This document shows, in pieces, positions 1 to 10,689 of a DNA stretch of 64,000 nt (the first letter of the stretch is position 1; each line of letters opens with the position of its first letter). This stretch comes from Saxidomus purpurata (Eukaryota; Mollusca; Bivalvia; Venerida; Veneridae), in contig JAFMSR010000039.1 of the NCBI GenBank assembly GCA_022818135.1, forward strand, positions 62,001 through 126,000, in the 5' to 3' direction. The position numbers and the translations under genes are program-made. The notes beneath the pieces were generated by a model. The model was not told the DNA's origin, did no database searches, and worked only from the letters and a program-made list of their open reading frames with translations.

Positions 1-10
1 TGCAAAATTT

Positions 11-307
11 GTGCGCATACTTGAGTCAGAAAGTAAACTCGTTCTTTGGTTTACTGTATGCAAGAAATTAACTACACTTGATAGTGATCTACTATGCGGA
101 TTAGTTTATATTCCGCCCGAAAACTCTGATTTTTCAGCAGAAGATCCGTATAACGAAATTCAAATAGAGCTGTCATATTTCTCCGATAAATATTCACACA
201 CGTGTATGTTTGGTGATTTTAACTCTAGGACTAAGAATCTTAATGATTTCACTGACATAGACAGACACCTCTTTCAAAATGTAGATTCTAATGATTTTTT
301 TGTCTGA
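11..307 (+). pseudogene. LINE-A endonuclease (C-terminal part of AP-like EEP domain)
   Basis: This frame carries the C-terminal half of an apurinic-like LINE endonuclease. YIPPEN is followed about 40 residues later by GDFNSR, where the Asp and Asn belong to the EEP catalytic core that nicks target DNA. The N-terminal catalytic residues lie outside the window. The frame closes at 307 and continues one frame over at 291, so a single small indel near 300 splits a once continuous ORF2. LINE-B has the same YLPPEN...GDFNS arrangement at 14206-14300. Confidence 0.8.
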
Positions 308-1091
308 ATATGATGATGAAATGTTATTTTTTGACAATTGTACATATGTTTTCCAAAATAGATGTAATATGGACAACTCTGTAAACAATTATGGATATAA
401 GTGTATTGATTTTTTACAGTTAAATAAGCTGTATTTGTTAAATGGGCGAACTCAAGGTGACTTATCTCGTGCATTGACCTGTAAAGGAGCGAGCTGTGTT
501 GACTATTTTGTGTGTAATTCAAAGCTTTTCAAGTTTATTGAGTCTTGTAATGTTGTCGAATTTTGTCCTTTATACTCCGATGCACACAACCCGTTAAGTC
601 TTTATTTAAATCTGAATATTACAAATGCCGAGAAAATAGATATTACCAGTCGCGAAAAAGGAAAACTTTGGGATAGAACAAAGGCTATGTCGTTTGTTGA
701 AAACATTAGCTCAGCAGAAGCCCTAGAATTGAATATGATACTTGAAAATTTAACCGCCGTCAATGTCTGCCAGGATCAGATTGACGATGTTTCTACGCGT
801 ATTTCGACATTATTATTAAATTCCGCTGAAAAGTCATTTGGTCTTACTAAAAGTCAAACAAGTAACACTAGCTTTCAAGAAAATACACCGCGTTCCAAAT
901 GGTTTGGCCAAGACTGTAGAATAGCTTGCAGAAAGTTCCATAGAGCAAAATATTTATATAAACTTCGGAAATCTGAGCAAAATAAGAATACATTGAAAAC
1001 GCAAAGCAAAATATACAAACAAACTTTAGATAAATACCATAAATCGTTTCAAAAAGCGAAAATAACGACTTTGAGAAAATTGGAAAAGTCG

Positions 1092-1167
1092 AAAAAAAAA
1101 AAAAAAAAATATCAAACAGGGAATGCCACGTACCAAAAACGCAGCCTCCCCAAAACGAGCCCCACAG
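1092..1167 (-). mobile_element. Element R copy 1, 3'-terminal fragment
   Basis: The 3'-most ~60 bases of element R lie antisense to LINE-A. An A18 run (T-rich tail of R on the other strand) is followed by ATATCAAACAGGGAATGCC and the conserved ACGCAGCCTCCCCAAAACGA, then LINE-A resumes. Extreme 5' truncation fits target-primed reverse transcription. It sits in the Lys-rich linker, where the LINE itself offered an A-rich target. Confidence 0.85.
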
Positions 1168-1636
1168 CTCCGAGTAAATACTGGAAGATATTACGAGGAG
1201 ACTCTAAAAGTAAAATTGATGCAAATTTAAGTGATTTATACGAATATTTTAAAGAAGTAAATTTTAAAGATGACACAAACGAAATGTACGGAAATGAGAA
1301 TAATTTTACCGGAAATAATGAAGAGAATGAAGAAATAAACTCTGAAATTACGCTCGATGAAATCGAAATTGCACTTAAAGGACTAAAGAATAATAAAGCC
1401 GGTGGTATTGATAAAATTGTCAATGAGCATATTAAGGCCTCGTGGAACTTAATGAAAAGCATATACTTAAAAGTGTTTAATATAATTTTTGAAAATGGAA
1501 TTGTTCCACAGACATGGACAACTGGTATTATTAACCCTATATACAAGAAAAAAGGCGATCCTTCGAAACCTGAAAATTATAGACCGATCACTTTGTTAAG
1601 TTGTATAGGAAAATTGTTGATGACATGTACATGTCA

Positions 1637-1806
1637 TGTGTACATGATTGTGTGTGTGTGTCGTGTGTGTGTGCGTGTGTGTGTGTGTGTGTGTGTTGGT
1701 GGTGTGCACTTCTGGGTGCTGTGGGGTTCGTTTTGGGGAGGCTGCGTTTTTGGTACGTGGCATTCCCTGTTTGATATTATTATTATTATTTTTTTTTTTT
1801 TTTTTA
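1637..1806 (+). mobile_element. Element R copy 2, TG microsatellite plus 3' end
   Basis: R inserted in sense direction between the GKLL and TSVINN codons of LINE-A. It starts at GTGTACATGATTG, passes through a TG tract (about 1648-1697), GTGCACTTCTGGGTGCTGTG, and GTACGTGGCATTCCCTG, and ends in (ATT)n followed by T16. The T-rich 3' end is the same in every R copy, here extended. Confidence 0.9.
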
Positions 1807-2073
1807 CATCTGTAATAAATAATCGAATAACTAAATATGTAGAATCAAACAATTTGTTAAATAACACACAAGCAGGTTTTAGAAAGGGGTTTTCAATAAA
1901 TGATAATTTATTCGTATTAAACAGCTTGATTAGTATATTAAATAAGTCTAAGAAAAAGCTTTTCTGTGGTTTTATAGATCTAAAACAAGCATTAGATACA
2001 GTTTGGAGAGACGGTCTCTGGCAAAACTAATTTCAACAAATATAAGCGGTAAATGCTTTAGACTTATAAAAAT

Positions 2074-2892
2074 ATGTATCAGAACATTAAGTCTTGTGTT
2101 GCAGTAAATTCAACTATTTCGAATTATTTCCCTTGCAATATTGGAGTAAGACAAGGAGAAAATTTGTCCCCTCTTCTGTTTTCCCTATTTTTGAATGATC
2201 TTCACCAATTCTTTGAAGACAGCAACAATGTCCAAGGTATTAATTTGTTTAATTTGCAAAATGATCACATTTTGAACAATGCCCATGTTTTATTAAAAAT
2301 GTATATTTTGTTATATGCTGATGATACAATAATACTTTCTGAAAATGAAAATGATTTTCAAAATGCACTAAATCTATATGAACAGTATTGTGATCAATGG
2401 AAGTTAACAGTGAACCTTACAAAAACAAAAATCGTAGTTTTTTCTAAGGGTCGCCCAATGAAATATAACTTTGTGTTCAAGAACGAAAGGGTAGAAGTAG
2501 TCTCTGAATTTAAATATCTTGGTATATGCTTTAGTAGAAGCGGATCTTTTCTCAATGCCAAAAAACATATAGCATCACAGGCATCTCGAGCAATGTACAG
2601 TTTACTTAGAAACGCAGACAGACTAAAATTGCCATTAGATTTACAAATAGACATTTTTAATAAGACCATAAAACCTATACTTTTATTTGGAGCAGAAATT
2701 TGGGGGTATGGAAATTTAGATATCATAGAAAAGGTACAGCTAAAATTTCTTAAATATATTCTTAAAGTACAATCCTCAACGCCAAATTATATGGTATATG
2801 GAGAGACAGGTTGCCTCCCTTTATCAATAGAAATTGGTGAAAAGGTAATCTCTTTTGGTCACGAATCTGTAATATCGAAAATCTTGAAGTGA
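2074..2892 (+). pseudogene. LINE-A reverse transcriptase, palm to C-terminus
   Basis: This frame continues the RT after a break near 2030-2070. It contains GVRQGENLSPLLFSLF (the motif before the catalytic box), LLYADDTIILS with an intact YADD box, a thumb region with KTKIVVFSKGR and EFKYLGI, then PILLFGAEIWGYG and YGETGCLPL. The C-terminal domain is cut at 2892, where LINE-D keeps another 220 residues. The element therefore has an internal 3' deletion or frameshift before its 3' UTR. Confidence 0.85.
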
Positions 2893-3262
2893 ATAAACTA
2901 TTAAGTAAACTGTACAAGATAATATATAATTACTCAAAGGGCTAACCCCGTATTGACGTATTAATGGAATCAGGTTGCATTGATAGGTATCGTCGTTGAG
3001 CAGATGACACAATGTTGTTGTTGTTGTCAGCTTCAACAATGGTTCAACATTTATAGTAATTTCAGTCTTAACATGTTAATTTGCATGACTCTTCAAATCG
3101 AAATTATATTATAAACAGGTACGAACTTCACAATTGAATATATTATGAATGTTTTGTATTACCATAATTGTGTATGAGCCTCATAGTATTGTACTATTGT
3201 AACCTCATTATTTCATTGTAATGAAATGAGTGAATAAAGGTTCTTTGACTTGACTTGACTTG

Positions 3263-3795
3263 ACCAAAAACATCCGGAGTCTCGGTATGTCAAATTTTGT
3301 TTTAAAAGGAGTTATATTACATACATAAAGAAGGAATTTTGACAGGACTTTAGAATTTCTTCGACGGAAATTCGAAGTAAGCGAGTTTGAGATACTGAGA
3401 GTCAACTGTATCATATATATAACTAGCATCCAAGTTTGAATACGATTGTTTAAGAAATGTGAATGCTCGAGTGTAAAACAAATTAATGGCATAATTACAA
3501 TGTAATACAAGATCCCCATCCGGTTAATTGCACTTTCTCTTAATACCCCTATATTTAGTTTATACTTATTTATTCATTCTCGATTGCGAAACAAGTTCTT
3601 ACAACTTATATTAATCGCTCTCGAGACTCTTAGAATAATACATTTTACAATAAAAGTTAAGAAACAGAGTTAAAAAATGTAGTATTGTTTTTGAAGTTTG
3701 AATTCAATTCATTTCAGTAAACAGCTATGTAAAAGGTAAAATTATTTTATATAAAGGAAGAATTAATAAAAAATTAAATAAGACTTAAAACACGT
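3263..3795. other. Non-coding, nothing recognised
   Basis: AT-rich sequence between the LINE-A tail and R copy 3. The only sizeable frame (3208-3519, minus) has no recognisable motif and is low in complexity. I see no exon, promoter or repeat structure. Confidence 0.6.
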
Positions 3796-3978
3796 AAAAA
3801 CAAAAATAATATCAAACAGGGAATGCCACGTACCAAAAACGCAGCCTCCCCAAAACGAACCCCACAGCACCCAGAAGTGCACACCACCAACACACACACA
3901 CACACACGCACACACACACGACACACACACACAATCATGTACACACACACATATACACTACCAACACACACTAGCATA
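3796..3978 (-). mobile_element. Element R copy 3
   Basis: On the plus strand this reads AACAAAAATAATATC, then AACAGGGAATGCCACG, GCAGCCTCCCCAAAACGAAC, CAGAAGTGCACACCACC, a CA tract, ATCATGTACACAC and finally CTAGCATA, i.e. the 3' ~180 bases of R reversed. Beyond CTAGCATA it leaves the R consensus, so the copy is 5'-truncated there. Confidence 0.9.
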
Positions 3979-4919
3979 AAACACGAATGCCGCCGTAGAT
4001 GTAATGAGTAATATGGAAAAAGTCGAAGTATGCATGGAACCGTTTGCAAGTACAAGTCACCGTAAAATTTGCGTAAGACTCAACTAGAGCTTGTTTTTAA
4101 CAACAACAACAAAACGTATGTTTCCCGCCATTTGACACTGCAGGATAGACAGGTATGTGTGTCAAAAGTTACAAATAATTCGAAATATAAGTTAACTTCA
4201 TATGGCCTTCATAAAAAGAAAATAAAAGTCTGTTAACGTTTTCTTCATATGACTTTTAATAATATATGTTATTTATGAATGATTTAATGTATGCCCTGTA
4301 ATTTGTCCGATGGCATTTGTGGTGACCCGTAAGGACAAATAACAGGGTCAATATCAAATTACTCATTTAATGACAATTTCACCAAATAACTAAGCAAATT
4401 AAAAATGATTCATTCTATATAGACTTTCATCTTCATTTTCAACAGACAGTAACATCCAGATCTATAGATAAAATACCTGTACGTCTTACATTTCCATTTT
4501 TAAAATAAACATATTGATGTTTGTATTCAATTTCTTAGCTTTAGCATTATCTAACCTTTTAAATGGGTTTTCAGGCAGAAATTGATTAAAAGTTGATTTT
4601 CAGTTTTGCCTTTCAATCTTCAAAGCTGATTTCAACAGATTTCAATATAGCGGCCGTTTTCGTTTTGAGAACTTTATCATTGTAACTTTTCAGCCAATCG
4701 GAATGCTAGATTTCTCAACAGCCAATCATTGTCAGCAATCTTTAATTGAACAGGTCTAAAAAGTGATAATGGCCCTGATTTTTTTATTGGCCCTGTCTTT
4801 CAATTCTATGATAGCTCTCCCTATTTTATTACGTCGGGTATTAACGAATATTAGAGCCAATAAACAAAAGTCGTTTTATAATAGAAAAAACAATTAATAC
4901 GCGCGTTATTAAAAGCATC
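3979..4919. other. Non-coding, nothing recognised
   Basis: AT-rich sequence with no convincing frame, RNA gene or repeat boundary. A TTATATGGCC-like phrase that seeds the following cryptic repeat first appears at the right edge. Confidence 0.55.
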
Positions 4920-5145
4920 GTTATATGGCCTTAAAAACTAAACGTTTGTGGCCGTAAAAGTAGCTTTTTGTGGCCTTAACAAAACTTCAATTTATGGCTG
5001 TAAACTTTTCTTCAAAGTACTTGTGTTAAAAAAGAGGTAAAATACATGTGGCCTAAAAAAGAAATTTGTTGGTTTTAAATAACTAAAATGTGTGGCCTTA
5101 AAAAGTTCATGAGGTCTTAAAAAAGTTTCTGGCCATGAAAAAACA
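4920..5145 (+). repeat. Cryptic tandem repeat, TGTGGCCTTAAAAA core
   Basis: About seven degenerate units of roughly 25-35 bases share TGTGGCC[TG]TAAAA. Unit starts are visible at about 4925, 4948, 4970, 4995, 5049, 5092 and 5129. Units vary in length, so this is decayed replication slippage rather than a clean satellite. Confidence 0.6.
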
Positions 5146-5149
5146 ATTC

Positions 5150-5600
5150 ACAAATTCTTTAAAGATCCTAGTAACCTTTACCTTTGATCCACCGGTCTCA
5201 AAATCAATAGGATACTCCACATCAAGTTTCAAGATGCTAGCCCTAGTTCGAGTTATCATCCAGAAACTATTCCGGGCCAATGCGATCTTTACCTTTGACG
5301 TACTGACCTCAAAATCTAAAGAGGTCATCTGCTAGTTATGACCAACCTCTACACCAAGTTTAAAAATCATACGTCCCGAGCAATATCGAATTATCGTACG
5401 AAACCGATCTACAATTCCGAGTAAATGTGATCTTGACCTTTAACCTACTGAACTCAGAATTAATTTAATGGTAATAACCAACCACCACATCAAGTTTTAA
5501 GGTCCTTGGCCAAAGCGTTCTTGAGTTATCGTCCGAAAAAAGTTCTAGAAATTCCGGGTCACTGATACCTTGACCTTCTTTAAAATCACAAATCCACTCG
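5150..5600 (+). repeat. Degenerate ~115-143 bp minisatellite, four units
   Basis: The phrase ACCTTTGACCTACTGACCTC (with changes) recurs at about 5175, 5290, 5433 and, shortened, 5567. Each is followed by AAAATCAATA-like, CACATCAAGTTT-like and GAGTTATC(G/A)TCC phrases. This matches a repeat style I remember as common in bivalve introns. The open frames of 66-73 codons inside it are repeat artefacts. Confidence 0.7.
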
Positions 5601-6367
5601 ATATCAGCTATCATTGTACGTAGTTTGAATTAAATCCTTTATTTTGCAGTTATACTAAGTGTAAAAGTAAAAAGATAATTCAAAACTAGGCAAAGCGGAG
5701 TAATAGTTCTTGACCAGTACGCTTTCATTTAATGCCTACTATCTTTGTATGCAGTTTGAAGAAATGCCATTCCATACAGTACAGCCCAGGCGAAACCCCG
5801 CGCGTACGCGTCTACGTGGAGTAAAGATATGAATCTGAAAGCATTGATCCGCATGCATAAGTTGTACGTGGAATTCAGTGGCCGCATCTGAAAGACAAAA
5901 AAGCAATCAAGCGCGACTCCCGCCGCGCGATGCCGCGTCTAGCGGCGTGACTCCGACTGTAATTTTCAATACAGGTAAGAGCAATGAAACAAAATACAAT
6001 GTACTGTTGGATATATGTATAAAGCTGTGTTTTGCAATAATGATGTTTTCGATATTATAACCAATAGATTATTTGTATTATTTAGTAATAATTCCAGTAA
6101 GTTTTGGTAACCATAATAACATGTATGTATGAACGTGTTGATGAAAAAGTTATACCTCACCCCATACGACTATTTGGCCTAAATCATAACTATAATTTAA
6201 TTATTTTATTATGTTTTAAATCATTCAACTTTGTGAAAGCTGTATCTTTACATTTTTATACATTTAAATTAATAAATACAGGATATTTATTTGTTTTAAG
6301 TGGATATGGAATATTTCTAACCGAGAAGTGATCCAACTGTATTATATTCACGAGCGCGAAGCGCAAC
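5601..6367. other. Non-coding; short GC-rich patch
   Basis: Nothing gene-like. A GC-rich patch at 5790-5955 holds CGCGCGATGCCGCGTCT. A related phrase (GATGCCGCGTCT, CCGCGCGATTCCGCGT) recurs at 11970-12020, so both may belong to one decayed repeat family. Confidence 0.5.
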
Positions 6368-6915
6368 TTAAGGTGGAATGCGCCTCAAATATTTTGTTCG
6401 AATTTTCTCATGAAATTTACACTGTGCATACTTGAAGATATTTGTGATGGAAATCCGATTTCATTATTTTGATATATCTTACAGTTTCTATGCTGTTGTG
6501 CTTCAAACATTGCCACTGACGTCACTTTTTGCACAGCACGCTATTTCATATAATTCCCCGAGTTTTCCTTCACCGCGCTTTTATTTTCAAATTTATAGAC
6601 AATATAAAATAACATGCGCCTTGTATTTCAGACGTTCTTTAAAATGGTATAAAATTTGATGAAAAAAATTCGACGCTTGAGACGCTAGTCGCGAATATGT
6701 GACGTCAAAACGGTAAAATTCTATCAGGGTTTGGCTTAAAATTTTGCCTTACAATTGGAGTTATTAAAAATCAGCTCGATGAAAAAACGCATATGTTTGA
6801 TATGCTGTATAAAAATTAGTTTACGATCATTTGATATGATAAAAAGGATGGGTCACCGGCTTACTATTTTTACAATTCCACGAAATTTCACCCCTACCCC
6901 AAACGTAGTTTTGAC
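6368..6915 (+). repeat. 550-bp repeat M, copy 1
   Basis: This copy starts TTAAGGTGGAATGCGCCTCAA and ends near CACCCCTACCCCAAACG. It pairs with a reverse-complement copy at 10153-10689 along its full length. Conserved blocks shared by both are ACTGACGTCACTTTTT, TGTGACGTCAAAA, GCTCGATGAAAAAACG and GGGTCACCGRCTTA. It has no coding capacity. It is either a MITE-like family in two opposite copies or the 0.55-kb inverted ends of one 4.3-kb element. Confidence 0.8.
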
Positions 6916-7602
6916 GTTGTGATGTACTGGAAGTTACTTTGTACGTTTTCTTTTTTTACACAGGGATAAGTTGATTTACTAACAGGCTCATGTTTTTCAA
7001 TAAAGCAATTTATAATCCAGGATTGGCTATTTTAAAAGCTACGATTCTTTATCTGCCTAAACATATTTATAGGTTAATGTGATCTTTGACCAGTGCTTTT
7101 TCTATAGCGTTTAGATCGGATTTACACCCTCCCGTCATGTAAATAGTAACAATATACGGTACCATACCTGCAACTCTAATAGAATTAATTCAGATGCTCC
7201 AGTGGCAACTTCGTATTTATAACGAATACCTCTAAATGTAGAAACATTAAAACAATATTTCAGTATTCCCGTGACTGGGATAGGCGCGAACAACCAATAC
7301 AAGATCGGATATATATAGACACATAAAGAACAAGAGTTTCTTTTGTAAAGAAAAACTACATTAGTTGCTTAACTAATTGTTCCGTGATGTTTTTATTTTT
7401 CCCATTTCAGTCAATGCAAAAGAAGGAACTCGTGGAAAAATAAAACACGTCATATAAGCATCGATAAACAAAATACATTAATGAACAAAACTGAACTCTC
7501 GCACACTTGCATGTTCAGTTCGTGAATGTATGATAGTGATGAGCATCTGTTAGTGTAAAATGATATTTAATTCTAATTTATCACAGTAAAAGTAATTTTC
7601 AC
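6916..7602. other. Non-coding, nothing recognised
   Basis: The stretch lies inside the interval bracketed by the inverted repeat M. No transposase motif or other reading frame of note is visible on either strand. Confidence 0.55.
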
Positions 7603-7662
7603 CTCCTCACTGAAAGTATCGCCTGAACGGGGTCTGTATTCCCATTCCACTCCAAGCATCAT
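7603..7662 (-). CDS. Candidate 60-bp internal exon, unknown product
   Basis: On the minus strand a pyrimidine-rich stretch and TATTCAG acceptor precede 20 open codons starting Met-Met-Leu-Gly-Val-Glu-Trp and ending Phe-Ser-Glu-Glu. A GTGAAAA donor follows. The composition (charged, Trp, Pro-Arg) differs from surrounding AT-rich noise. I found no partner exon and recognise no family, so this may be chance. Confidence 0.25.
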
Positions 7663-8483
7663 CTGAATACAGTTTGAAGTATACACAGGTCTACATTCCT
7701 TTGTGTTTTTATTAACTTTTGAAACTATGTATGTATCTTTGGGTTTTCGAAAATATTGCGCATCTTTTCATAACCATACTTATTTCTTTTTTCTCCGGTG
7801 TAAAGCACCAGAATACGAAATCTTAATATTTAAAGTTTAGGCTGAAAAGACAGCTAGTAACTTTTGTGTGTGGAGATTGATATCAAATTCGCCACCTTTA
7901 GTTTCACGTGCGAGTCTTTTGTTTTAGAACTACATATAATTTGTTTTTGCTCGATTTTTGTATTCATTGTTCTCCTCACTAAAACAATAATCAACCGAAT
8001 CACTAATGACTGGAAGAACCAGCGACTTTTCATTAGTGGTACATGTATAATGCGGACAAATTAACCTGACCCTGACCTTTTTACATGAATATATCTTCCA
8101 GTGATTACTCCGAATAAATAACTTTCCGTAAGTGCGAGATGACGGATATTGTAGGTGCAATACAATTCTTTTATAATTTCCTTATAACTGACGATAAAGG
8201 TTGCGTGAAGAATTCAAGTCAAGCAGCATGCGGGTTCGAATCTATGAATCATAATTGTAGTGCAACTGAACGCGCATTTATAGTTCTACTAAAAACCCAT
8301 AAATTCTTTATAATGCGCTGAATAAGAGGCCTGGTGGTTAATAAACTGCAGATGTGACGTAAGCTTATAGTACCTATTTCGTTATAGTAATATGAAATAA
8401 CAATTATATGCTTTGAATATTAAAAGTTTTAATCATTTCATTAGTCAGATTTTTTAATCACACTAGTTTAATTACTTTAGCTA
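7663..8483. other. Non-coding, nothing recognised
   Basis: Short frames of 60-76 codons occur on both strands, but none shows splice sites, domain motifs or codon bias. No RNA gene is seen. Confidence 0.5.
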
Positions 8484-8830
8484 CTTTTTTTTGGATCGTT
8501 TGCAATTCCCAGCCGACCCTGACACTTTTCCCTGGGTAAACTTGCCAATACTCCTGACAGGCGCTGGTTGAAGAGAGACATATGAATATACAAGGGAATC
8601 TGGGTACCACACCCTAGCTCTTTTACGAATAGACCCCTTGTTTCTTTTACATGCCCGGTGTATAGCACCGTTTCACGTGAGACTACCTCTTGATTTCTAA
8701 CAAGTTCATCTCTAGACGGGTGGGAAACACTGAGAAGTGTTTCTGTAATTTCCAATGCCCCGGCCGGGATTCGGACCGGGGACATCCGGATTAGTAGTCC
8801 AGAGCGTTAACCACTCGACCACCGCAGCAC
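8484..8830 (-). mobile_element. tRNA-derived SINE, full length
   Basis: On the minus strand a tRNA-like head begins GTGCTGCGGTGGTCGAGTGG (box A region). It continues with a CTCTGGACTACTAATCC anticodon arm and box B GGTCCGAATCC. About 270 bases of unrelated body follow, closing with CAGGGTCGGCTGGGAATTGC and an A8 tail (T run at 8485-8492). Pol III transcription from the internal boxes is expected for such elements. The odd anticodon loop and missing mature tRNA 3' half argue against a working tRNA gene. Confidence 0.8.
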
Positions 8831-8960
8831 ACGTCCCTTCTATTTGTTTTATCTGTGTAAAAAAATAACGATGTCACCAGACTTGCCACGTGCTTATCGA
8901 AGACGAAACCGAAGATAAATATAAATCAACTGCGAAACTATGTTTTTATGCCAGAAGGTT

Positions 8961-9109
8961 CCAGGCCCCATGATTATAACTCATCTCAGTTTCGTGCTCA
9001 AACTTTGAATCAATATAATATTAAAACATTTAATAAATTCTTGTCTAACTTGCTTTCTATCAGAATTGCTTCTCTAGTTATCTACAGGTTTTATAATCAC
9101 GGGGCCTGG
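8961..9109. repeat. 149-bp fold-back MITE
   Basis: The inverted ends CCAGGCCCCATGATTATAA and TTATAATCACGGGGCCTGG match over 18 of 19 bases, enclosing about 110 AT-rich bases. No target duplication is obvious. Confidence 0.7.
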
Positions 9110-9747
9110 TTAATTTGTACGAGTGTTAAATTCATTCAAAGCTTGGTGTTGTACTAGGTTCATTGTTGTAGGGCACATCCCATGTTTCCTTGCCGGGGAT
9201 CACACTCTGGTCTTCTGCCACATAAGCCAATACGGAGTAAAGTCAACTGTCTCATCTTTATCCTCATATATACCCTTATCTATTTCTGTTTTGAAATTGT
9301 GAAATGTTAATGTTTTATTAAATAATCAATAGATAGCAGTCTTTCCCATCTGTTTATCCCTCTGTAATATAGTTGTCTTTCTATTTTTGTGTACGTCATT
9401 TTCATATTTATAACCGAAGCACTACATATATGAAATCTTTGGATATAAAACTTGTGACGGAAAACTGATTTGCTATCTCACACTTCCAACCCGTGATGAT
9501 TATAAAATATGAAAGATCATTTAAACGACCAAATTAAAGTGAAGGAAACATTTCTTTCTTACCTGCCTTTTCGAACACCCGGACAATCAAAATCGCGATT
9601 ATTAAACATGACGATGGCATTTTTATTCATCAATGCACTATGACTGAAAGAGGTCATCGCACGGAAAATCGAACAAGACTATGCATTTAGAACAATGTGT
9701 TAAAGTAAAGATCTTGAAAGAAGTAAACACTATGTAGGGAGACGCCG
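9110..9747. other. Non-coding, nothing firm
   Basis: A phrase at about 9190-9225, GCCGGGGATCACACTCTGG, looks like a SINE body fragment (tRNA B-box style on the minus strand), but no head is found. The rest is AT-rich and featureless. Confidence 0.4.
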
Positions 9748-9870
9748 ATGTGTAGATGTAGAGCGGCGGACACCTCATTCGAAGGTTGCCGGTTTGAATC
9801 CCATCAGCGGAATTTGACCGGGACCTGTTTAATTCCTCCTGTCTGTGCAACACCTGGTCATATTCCAGGA
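9748..9870 (+). repeat. Possible decayed tRNA-derived SINE head
   Basis: GAGCGGCGGACACC, then TTCGAAGGTTGCC, a B-box-like GGTTTGAATCCC and ATCAGCGG resemble the middle and T-arm of a tRNA-derived SINE. The A box is poor. It could instead be a chance match. Confidence 0.35.
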
Positions 9871-10152
9871 AGATTCCGTCAATATTATAGTTATTATGGC
9901 ATGCAAGGTTATGCGATAATTGATGTAAATTAATAAAATTAAAGGAAATAGATATTTATTTTTTCAGTGAGTAGATTTTTTTCAGTATATATATACGTAA
10001 TCATTATTTTCATACTGCTATTTTGATGTCTTTAAATCATTACTATTTTGTTATAAACAGTATTATTTATTTGACACAGTATCAAGTTGTGCTTTAAATT
10101 TTCATTTATTCAAAGGACACATGTGAAAATTGCATTTAAACGCTTATGTCAG
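9871..10152. other. Non-coding, nothing recognised
   Basis: AT-rich spacer before the second copy of repeat M. Nothing supported. Confidence 0.5.
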
Positions 10153-10689
10153 ACATGGGGTAGGGGTACGAATTGGTAAAATGACGAAATACTTAAGTCG
10201 GTGACCCCTAATTTTTACAGTGTCAACTAATAGCACTATAGTTTTTACAAAACATATTGAACTTTAACGTTTTTTCATCGAGCCGATTTCTTACAAATTT
10301 AATTTTACGCTAAAATTTTAACAAAACTCGAAGTCATTTATTTCCATTTTGACGTCACAAATCCGTGCATAGTGGTTACAACGTCAAACGTTTTACGTCG
10401 AATTTTATATCAGTTTGTAGATCTAATTGAAATACATAAGATAAAATCAGTAAGTTGAAAATATATAACATAGGCAAAACGCTACAGCTTCAAAACCTGC
10501 CGACAGTGTAGGATAGCGCGCTGGTAAAAAAGTGACGTCAGTAGCTATGTTTGAAGTACTACTGAAGAAAAAGTTAACAAGATAACACAAAAAGAAATTC
10601 CCTGTGCAATCTGAAATATGCTGAAATATACAATGTGCAAATGTGGGGAGAAAATTCGAGCATTTAATTTGAGGCGCATTCCACCTTAA
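10153..10689 (-). repeat. 550-bp repeat M, copy 2 (inverted)
   Basis: This copy reads as the reverse complement of 6368-6915, with outer end TTGAGGCGCATTCCACCTTAA and inner end CATGGGGTAGGGGTACG. The blocks TGACGTCA (twice), CGGCTCGATGAAAAAACG and GGGTCACCGACTTA are kept, while the intervening sequence is diverged. The copies are therefore old. Confidence 0.8.

Larger units (their letters stand above)
291..2030 (+). pseudogene. LINE-A reverse transcriptase ORF, chimeric with two R insertions
   Basis: The 579-codon open frame is a chimera. Residues 1-265 are the end of the endonuclease and the Lys-rich linker. About 25 residues then come from R copy 1 (1092-1167). LINE RT resumes with KYWKIL and reaches YRPITLLSCIGKLL. 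About 57 residues come from R copy 2 (1637-1806, Val/Cys-rich from the TG microsatellite). RT then resumes at SVINNRITKYV and runs through QAGFRKGFS to FIDLKQALDTVW. The frame stayed open through both insertions by chance. The usual Asp of the FIDLKKAFD box is kept, but the frame breaks at 2030, before the YADD box. No function is expected. Confidence 0.85.
1..3262 (+). mobile_element. LINE-A, 5'-cut non-LTR retrotransposon
   Basis: A non-LTR retrotransposon enters from the left window edge inside its endonuclease domain and runs through RT to a 3' end. The order seen is endonuclease (GDFNSRT motif), linker, RT (YADD catalytic box near 2316) and a C-terminal region, then about 370 bases of 3' UTR. 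It ends in short tandem units of TTGAC at about 3243-3262, the kind of simple 3' repeat used by several LINE clades. Frameshifts near 300 and 2030 and two insertions of element R (1092-1167, 1637-1806) make it dead. It belongs to the same broad group as LINE-B and LINE-D (shared NYRPIT/NYRGIT, GAE[IV][WF]GY and YGETG motifs). I cannot name the clade. Confidence 0.9.
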
